Shown piece after piece: positions 34,996-44,002 of a DNA stretch of 64,000 nucleotides. Both the position numbers and the translations under genes were made by a program. How positions within the stretch are numbered: position 1 is the stretch's first letter; the number at the start of each line of letters is the position of its first letter. Source of the DNA: Pseudomonas frederiksbergensis (GTDB lineage Bacteria > Pseudomonadota > Gammaproteobacteria > Pseudomonadales > Pseudomonadaceae); contig NZ_FNTF01000002.1 in NCBI RefSeq assembly GCF_900105495.1, positions 905,501 through 969,500 of the forward strand, read 5' to 3'. The notes beneath the pieces are model-generated. The model was not told the origin of the DNA. It ran no database searches and worked only from the letters and a program-made list of their open reading frames with translations.

Positions 34996-35817
34996 GTGAA
35001 ATTCCAACCGCTACTGGCCCTGGGCCTGACGATTCTGGCTGCCTCCACCCAAGCCTTTGGCGGCGCCACGCTGGATCGCGTCGAAAAAAAGAAAGAGCTC
35101 GTGGGCGTGTTGATGGAAAGCTATCCACCCTTCTCGTTCCTCAATGATCAGAACCAGCTCGATGGATTCGACGTCGATGTGGCCAAGGCCGTGGCAGACA
35201 AACTGGGCGTCAAACTGCGCCTCGAAACCCCGTCCTGGGACGTGATCGCCGCCGGCCGCTGGAGTGGGCGCTACGACATCTGCATCTGCTCCATGACCCC
35301 GAGCAAGGCCCGCGCCGAAGTCTTCGATTTCCCGGTTGAATACTACGCCTCGCCAGCGGTGATTGTGGTCAACGCCAAGGACGACAGCATCCACGGCGCC
35401 AAGGACCTGAGCGGCAAGAAAGTCGGTCTCACCAGCGCCTCCAGCTACGAAAGCTACCTGAACAAGAACCTGGTGATCGAAGGCGCCGAAGACACGCAAT
35501 TGCAGTACCCGTTCGAGGACGTGCAGATTGCGCCGTATGACACTGACAATGTGGCATTCCAGGACTTGGGCCTGGGCACTGGCGTTCGACTGGACGCGAT
35601 CCTCACCAACCTTGTCACCGCCCAGCCGCGCCTGACCGAAGACAAACGCTTCAAGCTCGCCGGCGAGCCGCTGTACTCGGAGCCGAACTCGGTGGCCATT
35701 GAAAAAGGCGACGCCCAGTGGGACGCCAAAGTGCGTGACGTCTTCGCTCAGCTCAAACAGGACGGCACCCTGAGTAAGCTGTCGCAAAAATGGATCGGCG
35801 CCGACATCAGTAAATGA
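34996..35817 (+). CDS. Amino acid ABC transporter substrate-binding protein
   Basis: 273 residues with a signal peptide (about 1-22, ending AFG). It is a family 3 solute-binding protein: SYPPFSFLNDQNQLDGFDVDVAKAVADKLG near the N-terminus, then RYDICICSMTPSKAR and a second lobe ending LSKLSQKWIGADISK. The start is a GTG with AGGGATC upstream. It overlaps the permease gene by four bases (ATGA), so they are translationally coupled. Substrate cannot be read from sequence; the divergent mmuM gene suggests a sulphur amino acid. Confidence 0.9.
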   Translation: MKFQPLLALGLTILAASTQAFGGATLDRVEKKKELVGVLMESYPPFSFLNDQNQLDGFDVDVAKAVADKLGVKLRLETPSWDVIAAGRWSGRYDICICSMTPSKARAEVFDFPVEYYASPAVIVVNAKDDSIHGAKDLSGKKVGLTSASSYESYLNKNLVIEGAEDTQLQYPFEDVQIAPYDTDNVAFQDLGLGTGVRLDAILTNLVTAQPRLTEDKRFKLAGEPLYSEPNSVAIEKGDAQWDAKVRDVFAQLKQDGTLSKLSQKWIGADISK

Positions 35818-36650
35818 CTTCTTTCCCAACACCTCCCCAGCCGCCGCAACCGGTGGCTGAGTCGCGACTGCAACGGATCTTCGGTTTCCGCACGCGGCTG
35901 TACCTGACCTGGGCAGTGATGCTCGGCTTGTTCGCCAGTTTCTTCCTGAGCTTCGACCTGAAGTTCTCGATCATCCTCGACAAACTGCCGAACCTGATCG
36001 GCCTGCACCTGGCGCCCAACGGCTTCCTGCAGGGCGCGGCACTGACGTTGTTTTTGTGCCTGTGCTCGATCGTGACCTCTTCGCTGCTGGGCTTCATCAC
36101 CGCCCTGGCGCGGCTGTCGAAAAGTGCCGTGGCCTTCGGTATTGCGAGCTTCTATGCCTCGTTCTTCCGTGGCACACCGCTGCTGATCCAGATCCTGCTG
36201 ATCTACCTCGGCTTGCCACAACTCGGCATCGTCCCGGGCGCCATCGCCGCCGGTATCATCGCCCTGTCGCTCAACTACGGCGCGTACCTGAGCGAAATCT
36301 TCCGCGCAGGCATCCTCGGCGTCCCCCACGGCCAACGCGAAGCATCCCTGGCGCTGGGCATGCGTGAAACCGTGATCTTCTGGCGCGTCACCCTGCCCCA
36401 GGCCATGCGCACCATCATCCCGCCCACCACCAACCAATTCATCTCAATGCTCAAAGACTCGTCACTGATCTCGGTGATGGGGGTTTGGGAGGTGATGTTT
36501 CTGGCGCAATCGTATGGACGCTCGAGTTATCGCTACATCGAGATGCTGACGACGGCAGCGGTGATTTACTGGCTGATGTCGATTGGGCTGGAGCTGATTC
36601 AGGCGCGGATGGAGCGGCATTATGGGAAGGCGTATTTGAGCCGTAGCTAG
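35814..36650 (+). CDS. Amino acid ABC transporter permease
   Basis: 278 residues, HisM/GlnP family, with about five membrane helices. The N-terminal permease signature SFFRGTPLLIQILLIYLGLP and the EAA loop EASLALGMRETVIFWRVTLP are both present. It pairs with the binding protein just upstream. Only this one permease is encoded, so it may work as a homodimer, and no ATP-binding gene follows; the partner ATPase must come from another locus. An autotransporter gene begins 222 bases later. Confidence 0.9.
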   Translation: MTSFPTPPQPPQPVAESRLQRIFGFRTRLYLTWAVMLGLFASFFLSFDLKFSIILDKLPNLIGLHLAPNGFLQGAALTLFLCLCSIVTSSLLGFITALARLSKSAVAFGIASFYASFFRGTPLLIQILLIYLGLPQLGIVPGAIAAGIIALSLNYGAYLSEIFRAGILGVPHGQREASLALGMRETVIFWRVTLPQAMRTIIPPTTNQFISMLKDSSLISVMGVWEVMFLAQSYGRSSYRYIEMLTTAAVIYWLMSIGLELIQARMERHYGKAYLSRS

Positions 36651-36872
36651 TGAAAGGCAGATGAGTTTCCGAGTTTGCGATAGCCGACCATGTCTCTATT
36701 TGTTGTAAGAAAAAGCGTCAGCCAGAACAGGTAAAATCCACCATCCTCAGGAGGCTGGCAATTTTCTACACAACCTTCTGACAACCCCCGCAAGCCTGAG
36801 GGAAGCAGCTGACATCAGTACCTATAGCCTGCCTCTTAGAGTTTGGCCTCCTTTCAAACGAGGCCGTACTCG

Positions 36873-39185
36873 ATGTCCGCTCAACACAAATTCCGACCAA
36901 AACACCTGGCGCTGGCCGTTGCGCTTACGCTGGGTTGCACTCAAATTTCGCTTGCCCAGCAACTATCCTTCGACGCCATTCCTTCGGGTGCAACGCCAGA
37001 GCAGCTCATCGCGGCGATGGACGCATTTATCAATGATCCCGCCACCGACAAAAACACCATTGGCAAAGCATCGGATGGTATTGATCGAAAATTCGGCGAT
37101 GGAGATGATCTGGTCATTGTGTCTGGCCGCGGAGCCCTTGCAGGATTGATTGACGGTGGTGGCGGCATCAACTTCCTGCAACTTGATACCGCGAGCGGTG
37201 GCACGCTAGGTGAGAGTCGTCGTTTTGAAGGCCTGGAACTCAAACGAAGCACTTGGACCATGAATGGTTCCGGTGATTTCAATACCGGTGTCTTGATACG
37301 TTCAAAAGCAACGCTAATAAATAACGGAGATATCCAGGGCGGGGCATTGTCCCAAGGAACGCTTGTCAACAACGGAAGGATTGGCGGCAGCGCAACCGTG
37401 CAATCAGGCGGCACCCTGAACAATCCTGGAACTATCGAAGGCGACGTAGTTATCAATGAAAAAGGTGCCTTTGCGGGCAACGGTGTAACGGGTTCCCTGA
37501 CGGTAAACGGAAAGCTTTCTGTCGACGGTTTGCACGGAGCACCGAAAGTTAGAGGTGACTTGAATCTCTCCAAAACTGCCGAGCTAACCTACGAGGTCAA
37601 TCCCGACCGTAAAAGTGAAACGATATTAGTCGGTGGCACCGCCGACCTCGGCGGCGCCACACTGAATATCGTTGCAGCACCGGGTGACTACCCGTTACTC
37701 AGCGAAAACACCATCCTTGCTGCCAGTAAAGTCGAAGGGGAATTTGGGAAAGTCATCAATAACCTTGCCTTCTTAACGCCCAAGCTCGATTACCAAGAAA
37801 AGAAGGTCGACCTGATCCTCCTCCGTAACGATGTGCCGATCGAAAATGTCGCAACCACGGATAACGGGAAGGAAGTCGCCCAAAGCATTGAAGAGCCAAC
37901 GGACATACCTCAAGCATCCTCCGTTGCTGTAGCTCCGAATCCACCTGCGAGTCCCGACACATCCGTTCAGGTCACCACACCAACAACTACCGCTGAAAAA
38001 CCTTCGATAGCCGCAACGCCGCATACCACCGAACAGCCCGTCACAGCCGCTTCGCCACCCATCACCGACCAGCCCGTCGCAGCCGCAACTCAACCTCCTG
38101 TTACCAATCCCGTCGCCACAGTGCCAAAGGCATCCAGCCCAACAAACGCAGCTGTCGTCGCCCTGCTCAGCGCTGACAAACAAACGGCATCTATTGCCAT
38201 CGAACAGCTGGCTGGCGGCCAAAACGCCAACCTTGCAAAAGCGACCCTGAACAGTGACAGCCCAATCAGCGCCACCATGCTCTCGGCCATGCGTCAGCTG
38301 GACAGCGCCAATAGCTACAGCAATTCCAGCAAGCGCAATGCACCACGCCTGGCCGCCGGCAGTGAAGACAATGGCCGGGTCTGGCTGCAAGCATTGGGTC
38401 ACGGTGGGACGCTGGATCGCGACTACGATGCTCTGAAACACACAACCCACGGCCTGGTACTGGGAGCGGATTGGGGCATCGATGAGGAATGGCGCATCGG
38501 TGTAATGAGCGGTAAATCCGAGACGCGCCTGGATAGTCGAGGACTCGACGGCGATCTCGACAGCTGGCATTTGGGCGCTTATGCCCTGCGGCAAAACGGA
38601 CCAATGTCCCTGCGCCTGGGCGCGACCTATAGCAACCACGACGGCAGCACTAAACGCCGGGTTGCCTTCAAAGGTTTCAGCGACCGCCCCGAAGGCCGTT
38701 ACGATGCCAACACCCAGCAGGCCTTTGCAGAATTGGGTTACAACCTGGGCCGGGCGAACGTCAGCATCGAACCGTTTGCCAGCCTGGGTTACCAACGCTA
38801 TCAGCGCGACACCTACACAGAAAAAGGTGGCGCAGCGGCGCTGAAGGTACAGGGTCAAACGCAGAACAATTTGAACAGCACATTCGGCCTGCGATTGGCG
38901 AAACTCAACACGCTGGATAACGGCATGCAACTGACACCGCGGTTCAGTGCCGGTTGGAAACACACCTACGGGAACGTCTACAGCGATACCCGCCAACGAT
39001 TGGTGACGGGCGGAAAAAACTTCAGCGTTTCCGGCGCGTCGCTGGACCGTGACAGTCTGCTGGTCGATGCCGGGCTGGACCTTGGGTTATCAGCACAACA
39101 TACCCTGGGCGTCGGCCTCACTGGCGAGGTCGGCACCGACAGCCGAAACCACGGCGTCACGGGTCAGTGGCGAATGAGTTTCTGA
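36873..39185 (+). CDS. Autotransporter (type V secretion) with C-terminal beta-barrel
   Basis: 770 residues. I start at the ATG at 36873 (MSAQHKFRPK, GAGG upstream). A signal peptide ends near residue 29 (ISLAQ). The passenger (about 30-330) has beta-helix-like short repeats such as LINNGDIQGG, LVNNGRIGGS, LNNPGTIEGD. A Pro/Thr/Ala-rich spacer follows (about 350-440; TEQPVTAASPPITDQPVAA). Residues about 500-770 form an autotransporter barrel (NGRVWLQALGHGG to a terminal Phe, GQWRMSF), which folds in the outer membrane. No protease triad was recognised in the passenger; adhesin or surface protein is the likeliest role. Base composition of the passenger is more A/T-rich than its neighbours. Confidence 0.88.
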   Translation: MSAQHKFRPKHLALAVALTLGCTQISLAQQLSFDAIPSGATPEQLIAAMDAFINDPATDKNTIGKASDGIDRKFGDGDDLVIVSGRGALAGLIDGGGGINFLQLDTASGGTLGESRRFEGLELKRSTWTMNGSGDFNTGVLIRSKATLINNGDIQGGALSQGTLVNNGRIGGSATVQSGGTLNNPGTIEGDVVINEKGAFAGNGVTGSLTVNGKLSVDGLHGAPKVRGDLNLSKTAELTYEVNPDRKSETILVGGTADLGGATLNIVAAPGDYPLLSENTILAASKVEGEFGKVINNLAFLTPKLDYQEKKVDLILLRNDVPIENVATTDNGKEVAQSIEEPTDIPQASSVAVAPNPPASPDTSVQVTTPTTTAEKPSIAATPHTTEQPVTAASPPITDQPVAAATQPPVTNPVATVPKASSPTNAAVVALLSADKQTASIAIEQLAGGQNANLAKATLNSDSPISATMLSAMRQLDSANSYSNSSKRNAPRLAAGSEDNGRVWLQALGHGGTLDRDYDALKHTTHGLVLGADWGIDEEWRIGVMSGKSETRLDSRGLDGDLDSWHLGAYALRQNGPMSLRLGATYSNHDGSTKRRVAFKGFSDRPEGRYDANTQQAFAELGYNLGRANVSIEPFASLGYQRYQRDTYTEKGGAAALKVQGQTQNNLNSTFGLRLAKLNTLDNGMQLTPRFSAGWKHTYGNVYSDTRQRLVTGGKNFSVSGASLDRDSLLVDAGLDLGLSAQHTLGVGLTGEVGTDSRNHGVTGQWRMSF

Positions 39186-39203
39186 CAGCCAAAAACCCGG
39201 GGC

Positions 39204-39230
39204 GAAAAAAAGGGGAGCACATGCCCCCCC
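39204..39230 (-). terminator. Intrinsic terminator after pycB
   Basis: On the minus strand a GGGG-CATGTGCT-CCCC hairpin is followed by seven T residues. It closes the pycAB operon and also separates it from the convergent autotransporter gene. Confidence 0.85.
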
Positions 39231-39262
39231 GAGGTTTAAAGCGGTGTATCGAGGCTGTTAAC

Positions 39263-41071
39263 TCAGCCTTCGATCTCGATCAGGATTTCGCCCGGGTTAA
39301 CCCGGTCGCCCTTGGCCACATGGATGGCGGTGACTTTGCCGGCGATGGCCGATTGGACTTCGGTTTCCATCTTCATCGCTTCGCTGATCAGCACGGCCTG
39401 GCCGGCCTTCACGGTGTCGCCTTCCTTGACCAGCACGTCGACGATGTTGCCCGGCATGGTGGTGCTGACGTGGCCCGGTGCAGTGGCTTGCTTGCGCTTG
39501 CTGCTGCCGCCGCTGACGAATTCGTTGAGCGGTTCGAACACCACTTCTTCCGGCATGCCGTCGATAGACAGGTAGAAGTGACGCTTGCCTTCAGCCTTGA
39601 CGCCCACACCGGTGATGTCGACGCGGTAAGTTTCGCCGTGGACGTCGATGACGAACTCGGTCGGCACGCCTTCGCCACCGGCCGAGGTCACACCGCCTGC
39701 TTCAGGAATCGGCAGCAGCACTTCTGGAGTCAGGGTGCCGGCGGCACGCTCTTCGAGGAACTTGCGCCCGATGTCCGGGAACATGGCATAGGTCAGCACG
39801 TCTTCTTCAGACTTGGCCACGGCGCCGATTTCGGCACGCAGCTTGGTCATTTCCGGCTTGAGCAGGTCAGCCGGACGCACGTCGATCACGTCTTCGCTGC
39901 CGATCGCCTGACGACGCAGTTTTTCATTCACGGTGCCCGGCGCCTTGCCATAACCGCCTTGCAGGTAAAGCTTCACTTCGTTGGTGATGGTCTTGTAGCG
40001 CTCACCGGCAAGCACGTTGAAGAACGCCTGGGTGCCGACGATCTGCGAGGTCGGGGTCACCAGCGGCGGGAAGCCGAGGTCTTCACGCACGCGCGGGATT
40101 TCCGCCAGCACTTCGCTCATGCGGTTCAGGGCGCCCTGCTCTTTCAACTGGTTGGCCAGGTTGGAAATCATCCCGCCCGGTACCTGGTTGACTTGAACAC
40201 GGGTGTCGACAGCGGTGAACTCGCTTTCGAACTGGTGGTACTTTTTGCGCACGGCGTAGAAGTACAGACCGATCTCTTGCAGCAGCTCCAGATTCAGTCC
40301 GGTGTCGAACTCGCTGCCTTTAAGGGCGGCGACCATCGACTCGGTGCCTGGGTGACTGGTGCCCGAGGCGAAGCTGGAGATCGCGGTATCGATGTGGTCG
40401 GCACCGTTTTCGATGGCCTTGAGTTGGCACATCGCGGCCAAACCAGCGGTGTCGTGCGAGTGAATGAACACGGGCAGCGATTGCTCGGATTTCAATGCCT
40501 TGACCAGTTCGCCGGTAGCGTACGGCGTCAGCAGGCCTGCCATGTCCTTGATCGCCACCGAGTCGCAACCCATGGCTTCCATTTGCTTGGCTTGCGCCAC
40601 GAACGCCTCGATGGTGTGCACCGGGCTGGTGGTGTAGGCGATGGTGCCCTGGGCGTGTTTGCCAGCTGCTTTCACCGCTTCGATGGCGACTCGCAGGTTA
40701 CGCACGTCGTTCATCGCATCGAAGATGCGGAACACGTCGATGCCGTTGACCGCGGCCTTGGCGACGAAGGCTCTGACCACGTCGTCGCTGTAGTGGCGGT
40801 AGCCCAGCAGGTTTTGGCCACGCAGAAGCATTTGCAGGCGAGTGTTAGGCAAGGCCGCGCGCAGTTGGCGCAGACGCTCCCACGGGTCTTCCTTGAGGAA
40901 GCGGACGCAGGCGTCGAAGGTCGCGCCGCCCCAGCATTCCAGCGACCAGTAGCCGACTTTGTCGAGCTTGTCGCAAATCGGCAGCATGTCTTCGGTGCGC
41001 ATGCGGGTCGCGAGCAGCGATTGGTGGGCGTCGCGCAGGATTGTGTCGGTAACGTGGATTTTCTTGCTCAT
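39263..41071 (-). CDS. pycB: Pyruvate carboxylase subunit B (oxaloacetate decarboxylase alpha-like)
   Basis: 602 residues. The N-terminal carboxyltransferase barrel contains TDTILRDAHQSLLATRM, the GGATFDACVRFLKEDPWERL motif, the catalytic Lys in VAIKDMAGLL and the metal-binding IHSHDTAG. A conserved PYC_OADA domain follows (about 300-470), and the C-terminal biotinyl domain has the biotinylated Lys in SEAMKMETEV. With PycA it carboxylates pyruvate to oxaloacetate. No sodium-pump subunits are present, which favours pyruvate carboxylase over oxaloacetate decarboxylase. GAGGAATAGAACA precedes the ATG; it lies 11 bases after pycA. Confidence 0.94.
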   Translation of the reverse strand: MSKKIHVTDTILRDAHQSLLATRMRTEDMLPICDKLDKVGYWSLECWGGATFDACVRFLKEDPWERLRQLRAALPNTRLQMLLRGQNLLGYRHYSDDVVRAFVAKAAVNGIDVFRIFDAMNDVRNLRVAIEAVKAAGKHAQGTIAYTTSPVHTIEAFVAQAKQMEAMGCDSVAIKDMAGLLTPYATGELVKALKSEQSLPVFIHSHDTAGLAAMCQLKAIENGADHIDTAISSFASGTSHPGTESMVAALKGSEFDTGLNLELLQEIGLYFYAVRKKYHQFESEFTAVDTRVQVNQVPGGMISNLANQLKEQGALNRMSEVLAEIPRVREDLGFPPLVTPTSQIVGTQAFFNVLAGERYKTITNEVKLYLQGGYGKAPGTVNEKLRRQAIGSEDVIDVRPADLLKPEMTKLRAEIGAVAKSEEDVLTYAMFPDIGRKFLEERAAGTLTPEVLLPIPEAGGVTSAGGEGVPTEFVIDVHGETYRVDITGVGVKAEGKRHFYLSIDGMPEEVVFEPLNEFVSGGSSKRKQATAPGHVSTTMPGNIVDVLVKEGDTVKAGQAVLISEAMKMETEVQSAIAGKVTAIHVAKGDRVNPGEILIEIEG

Positions 41072-41082
41072 TGTTCTATTCC

Positions 41083-42498
41083 TCACAGGCCTGCGTGGGC
41101 GGCGATGGCGGCGGCGATGGCCAGGGCCAGCTCTTCGGGTTTGCGCTTGATCGAGTAGTTGGTCAGTTCAGGATGGCTTTCAACGAAGCTGGTGTTGAAC
41201 TGACCGCTACGGAATTCCGGGTTGCGCAGGATTTCCTGGTAGTACGCGGCGGTGGTCTTGACCCCTTGCAGACGCATGTCGTCGAGGGCGCGCAAGCCAC
41301 GGTCCATCGCCTCTTCCCAAGTCAGCGCCCACACCACCAATTTCAGACACATGGAGTCGTAGAACGGTGGAATGGTGTAACCGGTGTAGATCGCCGTGTC
41401 GGTACGCACGCCGGGACCGCCGGGTGCGTAGTAACGGGTGATCTTGCCAAAGCTCGGCAGGAAGTTGTTTTTCGGGTCTTCGGCGTTGATCCGGAATTGC
41501 AGCGCGAAACCGCGGTGCTGGATGTCTTCCTGTTTCACCGAAAGCGGCAGGCCGGAGGCAATGCGGATCTGCTCGCGAACGATGTCGATGCCGGTGATTT
41601 CTTCGGTGATGGTGTGTTCCACCTGCACCCGGGTATTCATCTCCATGAAGTACACCTCGCCCTCGGCGAGCAGGAACTCCACGGTGCCAGCGTTCTCGTA
41701 ACCCACGGCCTTGGCTGCGCGCACCGACAGGTCGCCGATGTAGGCGCGCTGTTCAGGGGTCAGTTGCGGGCTCGGGGCGATCTCGATGAGCTTCTGGTTG
41801 CGACGCTGGATCGAGCAGTCACGCTCGAACAAATGCACCACGTTGCCAAAGCTGTCGCCGAGGATCTGCGCTTCGATGTGCTTCGGATTGACGATGCATT
41901 TTTCCAGGAACACTTCCGCCGAACCGAAAGCCTTGGTGGCTTCGGAAATAACTCGCGGGAATGCTTGTTCAAGTTCTTCTCGGCTGTCGCAGCGACGGAT
42001 ACCGCGGCCACCGCCACCGGAAGTCGCCTTGAGCATCACCGGATAACCGATGCGATCGCCTTCGATCAAAGCTTCCGCGATATCCGCGACGTTGCCTTCG
42101 GTGCCCGGGGTAACGGGTACGCCAGCCTTGATCATGCTGCGACGGGCTTCAGTCTTGTCGCCCATGCGGCGAATCACTTCAGCCGATGGACCGATGAACT
42201 TGATGCCGCGTTCGGCGCAGATATCTGCCAGTTCAGCGTTTTCCGAGAGGAAGCCGTAGCCGGGGTGCAGCGCATCACAACCGGTTTCCACAGCCAGATT
42301 CACCAGCTTGCGCGCATTCAGGTAGCCGGCCAGTGGCTCGGCACCGATGCTGTGGGCCTCGTCCGCACGCTTCACATGCAGCGCATGGCGGTCGGCGTCG
42401 GAATAGATCGCGACCGAGCGAATGCCCATCTCGGCGCAGGCACGCACGATTCGTACGGCAATCTCACCACGGTTGGCGATCAGGATCTTTTTTATCAC
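41083..42498 (-). CDS. pycA: Pyruvate carboxylase subunit A (biotin carboxylase)
   Basis: 471 residues of the biotin carboxylase fold: IANRGEIAVRIVRAC at the start, ATP-grasp loop KATSGGGGRGIRRC, the catalytic FMEMNTRVQVEHTITEEI and a C-terminal domain. It carboxylates the biotin of PycB using ATP and bicarbonate. The start is a GTG with AAGGGA upstream. The gene is first in pycAB, divergent from a LysR gene, with a symmetrical operator-like site in the 190-base gap. Relative to AccC it lacks nothing essential. Confidence 0.94.
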   Translation of the reverse strand: MIKKILIANRGEIAVRIVRACAEMGIRSVAIYSDADRHALHVKRADEAHSIGAEPLAGYLNARKLVNLAVETGCDALHPGYGFLSENAELADICAERGIKFIGPSAEVIRRMGDKTEARRSMIKAGVPVTPGTEGNVADIAEALIEGDRIGYPVMLKATSGGGGRGIRRCDSREELEQAFPRVISEATKAFGSAEVFLEKCIVNPKHIEAQILGDSFGNVVHLFERDCSIQRRNQKLIEIAPSPQLTPEQRAYIGDLSVRAAKAVGYENAGTVEFLLAEGEVYFMEMNTRVQVEHTITEEITGIDIVREQIRIASGLPLSVKQEDIQHRGFALQFRINAEDPKNNFLPSFGKITRYYAPGGPGVRTDTAIYTGYTIPPFYDSMCLKLVVWALTWEEAMDRGLRALDDMRLQGVKTTAAYYQEILRNPEFRSGQFNTSFVESHPELTNYSIKRKPEELALAIAAAIAAHAGL

Positions 42499-42635
42499 TT
42501 GGAGGTTCCCTTGAGCCGGTGGTACCCACGACCTGCTAGACCAGGTCGACGCGTGACCAAATGTTTCGATTCAGTCGCAGCCCCACACTAGCCCCCACAA
42601 GGGATTAACAAAAATGATTAATAATTGGGTCAGTC

Positions 42636-42651
42636 ATAAGTAAAGACTTAT
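42636..42651. promoter_or_regulatory. LysR-type operator between pycA and its regulator
   Basis: ATAAGT-AAAG-ACTTAT is a perfect dyad and includes the T-N11-A spacing typical of LysR-family boxes. It lies 38 bases before the LysR ATG and about 140 before the pycA GTG, as expected for an autoregulating activator. Confidence 0.65.
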
Positions 42652-42688
42652 AGTTGAGCCATCAGCCTGCGTCGAGGGAGCCAAAAAA

Positions 42689-43651
42689 ATGCGTAAGTCA
42701 TTGATGCGTATGACATTGCGTCAATTACAGATCTTCAATGAAGTCTGTGATTTGCGGTCCTACAGCCGAGCAGCCGATGAAATGTCTCTTACACAACCTG
42801 CCGTGAGCCTACAGATTCGTCAACTTGAAGAGCTGATTGGTCAGCCTTTGTTCGATTATGTCGGCAAAAAGCTCTACATGACCGAGGCAGCCGAAGCCCT
42901 CCAACGCGCCAGCCGGGATATTTTCGGGCGGCTGGAAAACCTCGATATGCAGCTTTCAGACATGCAGGGATCGCTGCAAGGACAGCTGAAGCTGGCGGTG
43001 GAATCCAGCGCCAAGTATTTCGTGCCGCATCTGTTTGCCGCGTTCAAGCGCCAGCATCCGGAAGTGAACCTGCAACTGACGGTGGTCAATCGCGGACAGG
43101 TCATTCGACGCCTGTCGGACAACCGCGACGACCTGGTGATCATGTCCATGGTGCCGCAGGACATGGGGCTGGAGTTCTTGCCATTCCTCAACAACCCGAT
43201 CGTTGCCGTGGCGCCACCGGATCATCCGCTGTGCCACATGGGCCCGCTGCGCTTGCAGGATCTTGAACCCTACACACTGCTGATGCGCGAATCCGGCTCC
43301 GGGACGCGGCTGGCGTGCGAAGAATACTTCAAAGAGAAGCGCGTGCACTTCAACCAGACCCAGGAAGTCTCGTCAGCCGAGGCTCAGCGTGAATGTGTGG
43401 TGGCGGGTCTGGGCGTGGCGCTGTTGACGCGTCACGCCCTGAACCTTGAGTTGGCGACCGGCGGGTTGGTCGAGCTGCCAGTCGAAGAGCTGCCGTTGTA
43501 CCGCAGCTGGTGCCTGGTGCAAGCCAAGGCAAAACGGCTGTCACCAGTGGCGCACGCATTCCTTGCGTTTATTCGCAGTGAGCGGGTGCAGATCAGCGCG
43601 CTGGTTGAGCGCTTCGACGGGAAGCTGCCGGTGCCGCCTGCCAGTAGTTGA
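42689..43651 (+). CDS. pycR: LysR-family regulator of pyruvate carboxylase
   Basis: 320 residues. HTH at about 8-65 (TLRQLQIFNEVCDLRSYSRAADEMSLTQPAVSLQIRQLE), then a CbbR-like effector domain. It diverges from pycA, and I recall the P. aeruginosa counterpart in the same place being named PycR. The ATG follows GGGAGCCAAAAAA. The dyad at 42636-42651 is the likely operator. The last 59 bases overlap, in antisense, the 3' end of a small gene on the minus strand. Confidence 0.9.
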   Translation: MRKSLMRMTLRQLQIFNEVCDLRSYSRAADEMSLTQPAVSLQIRQLEELIGQPLFDYVGKKLYMTEAAEALQRASRDIFGRLENLDMQLSDMQGSLQGQLKLAVESSAKYFVPHLFAAFKRQHPEVNLQLTVVNRGQVIRRLSDNRDDLVIMSMVPQDMGLEFLPFLNNPIVAVAPPDHPLCHMGPLRLQDLEPYTLLMRESGSGTRLACEEYFKEKRVHFNQTQEVSSAEAQRECVVAGLGVALLTRHALNLELATGGLVELPVEELPLYRSWCLVQAKAKRLSPVAHAFLAFIRSERVQISALVERFDGKLPVPPASS

Positions 43652-43802
43652 CTTCCAGCTCAGGGAAATCACCGATCTCGGCCAGCAGTTGGCGACGTTC
43701 GCAGCGATCTTCGATAGCGCGGCGAAATTCCATGCGGCGCTGGTCTTCCTGCTGACGACGGGTTCTGACGGCGCTGTTGCGTTCTTCGTAGGGCTGGGCC
43801 AT
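43593..43802 (-). CDS. Small basic protein, PA3496-like family
   Basis: 69 residues starting MAQPYEERNSAVRTRRQQED and rich in Arg, Glu and Gln, with a central helix (RRMEFRRAIEDRCERRQLL). It resembles a small family I know from pseudomonads (PA3496-type, proposed envelope integrity role). GGGAGACTCGAA precedes the ATG, a good ribosome site. The C-terminal 20 codons overlap the tail of pycR in antisense. A protein family match by motif plus the ribosome site argue that it is real; function is unknown. It has no membrane segment or signal peptide. Confidence 0.65.
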   Translation of the reverse strand: MAQPYEERNSAVRTRRQQEDQRRMEFRRAIEDRCERRQLLAEIGDFPELEVNYWQAAPAASRRSAQPAR

Positions 43803-43896
43803 TTCGAGTCTCCCAAGGCGTTTACGGGAGTTTCAAGATAGGCGCGAGGGATGACGGTTTGGCGGCGGGCGGGTTACAGGGAGATGAACGTTGTTC

Positions 43897-43990
43897 TGTG
43901 GCGAGGGGGCTTGCCCCCGTTCGGCTGCGCAGCAGTCGCAAAGATTTTGGGGCCGCTGCGCGACCCAACGGGGGCAAGCCCCTCACCACA
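43897..43990. repeat. Paired REP palindrome, GAGGGGGCTTGCCCCC class
   Basis: Arms TGTGGCGAGGGGGCTTGCCC and GGGCAAGCCCCTCACCACA, with an inner inverted GGCTGCGCAGCAGTCGC / GCGACC-type segment. Third REP class in the window. Confidence 0.8.
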
Positions 43991-44002
43991 ATTCCAGAAG
44001 AA

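Noticed and set aside
39167..41158. Long plus-strand open frame opposite pycB
   Set aside because: Composition is shadow-like (His/Gln/Val-rich), no ribosome site or family match, while pycB on the other strand has full motifs.
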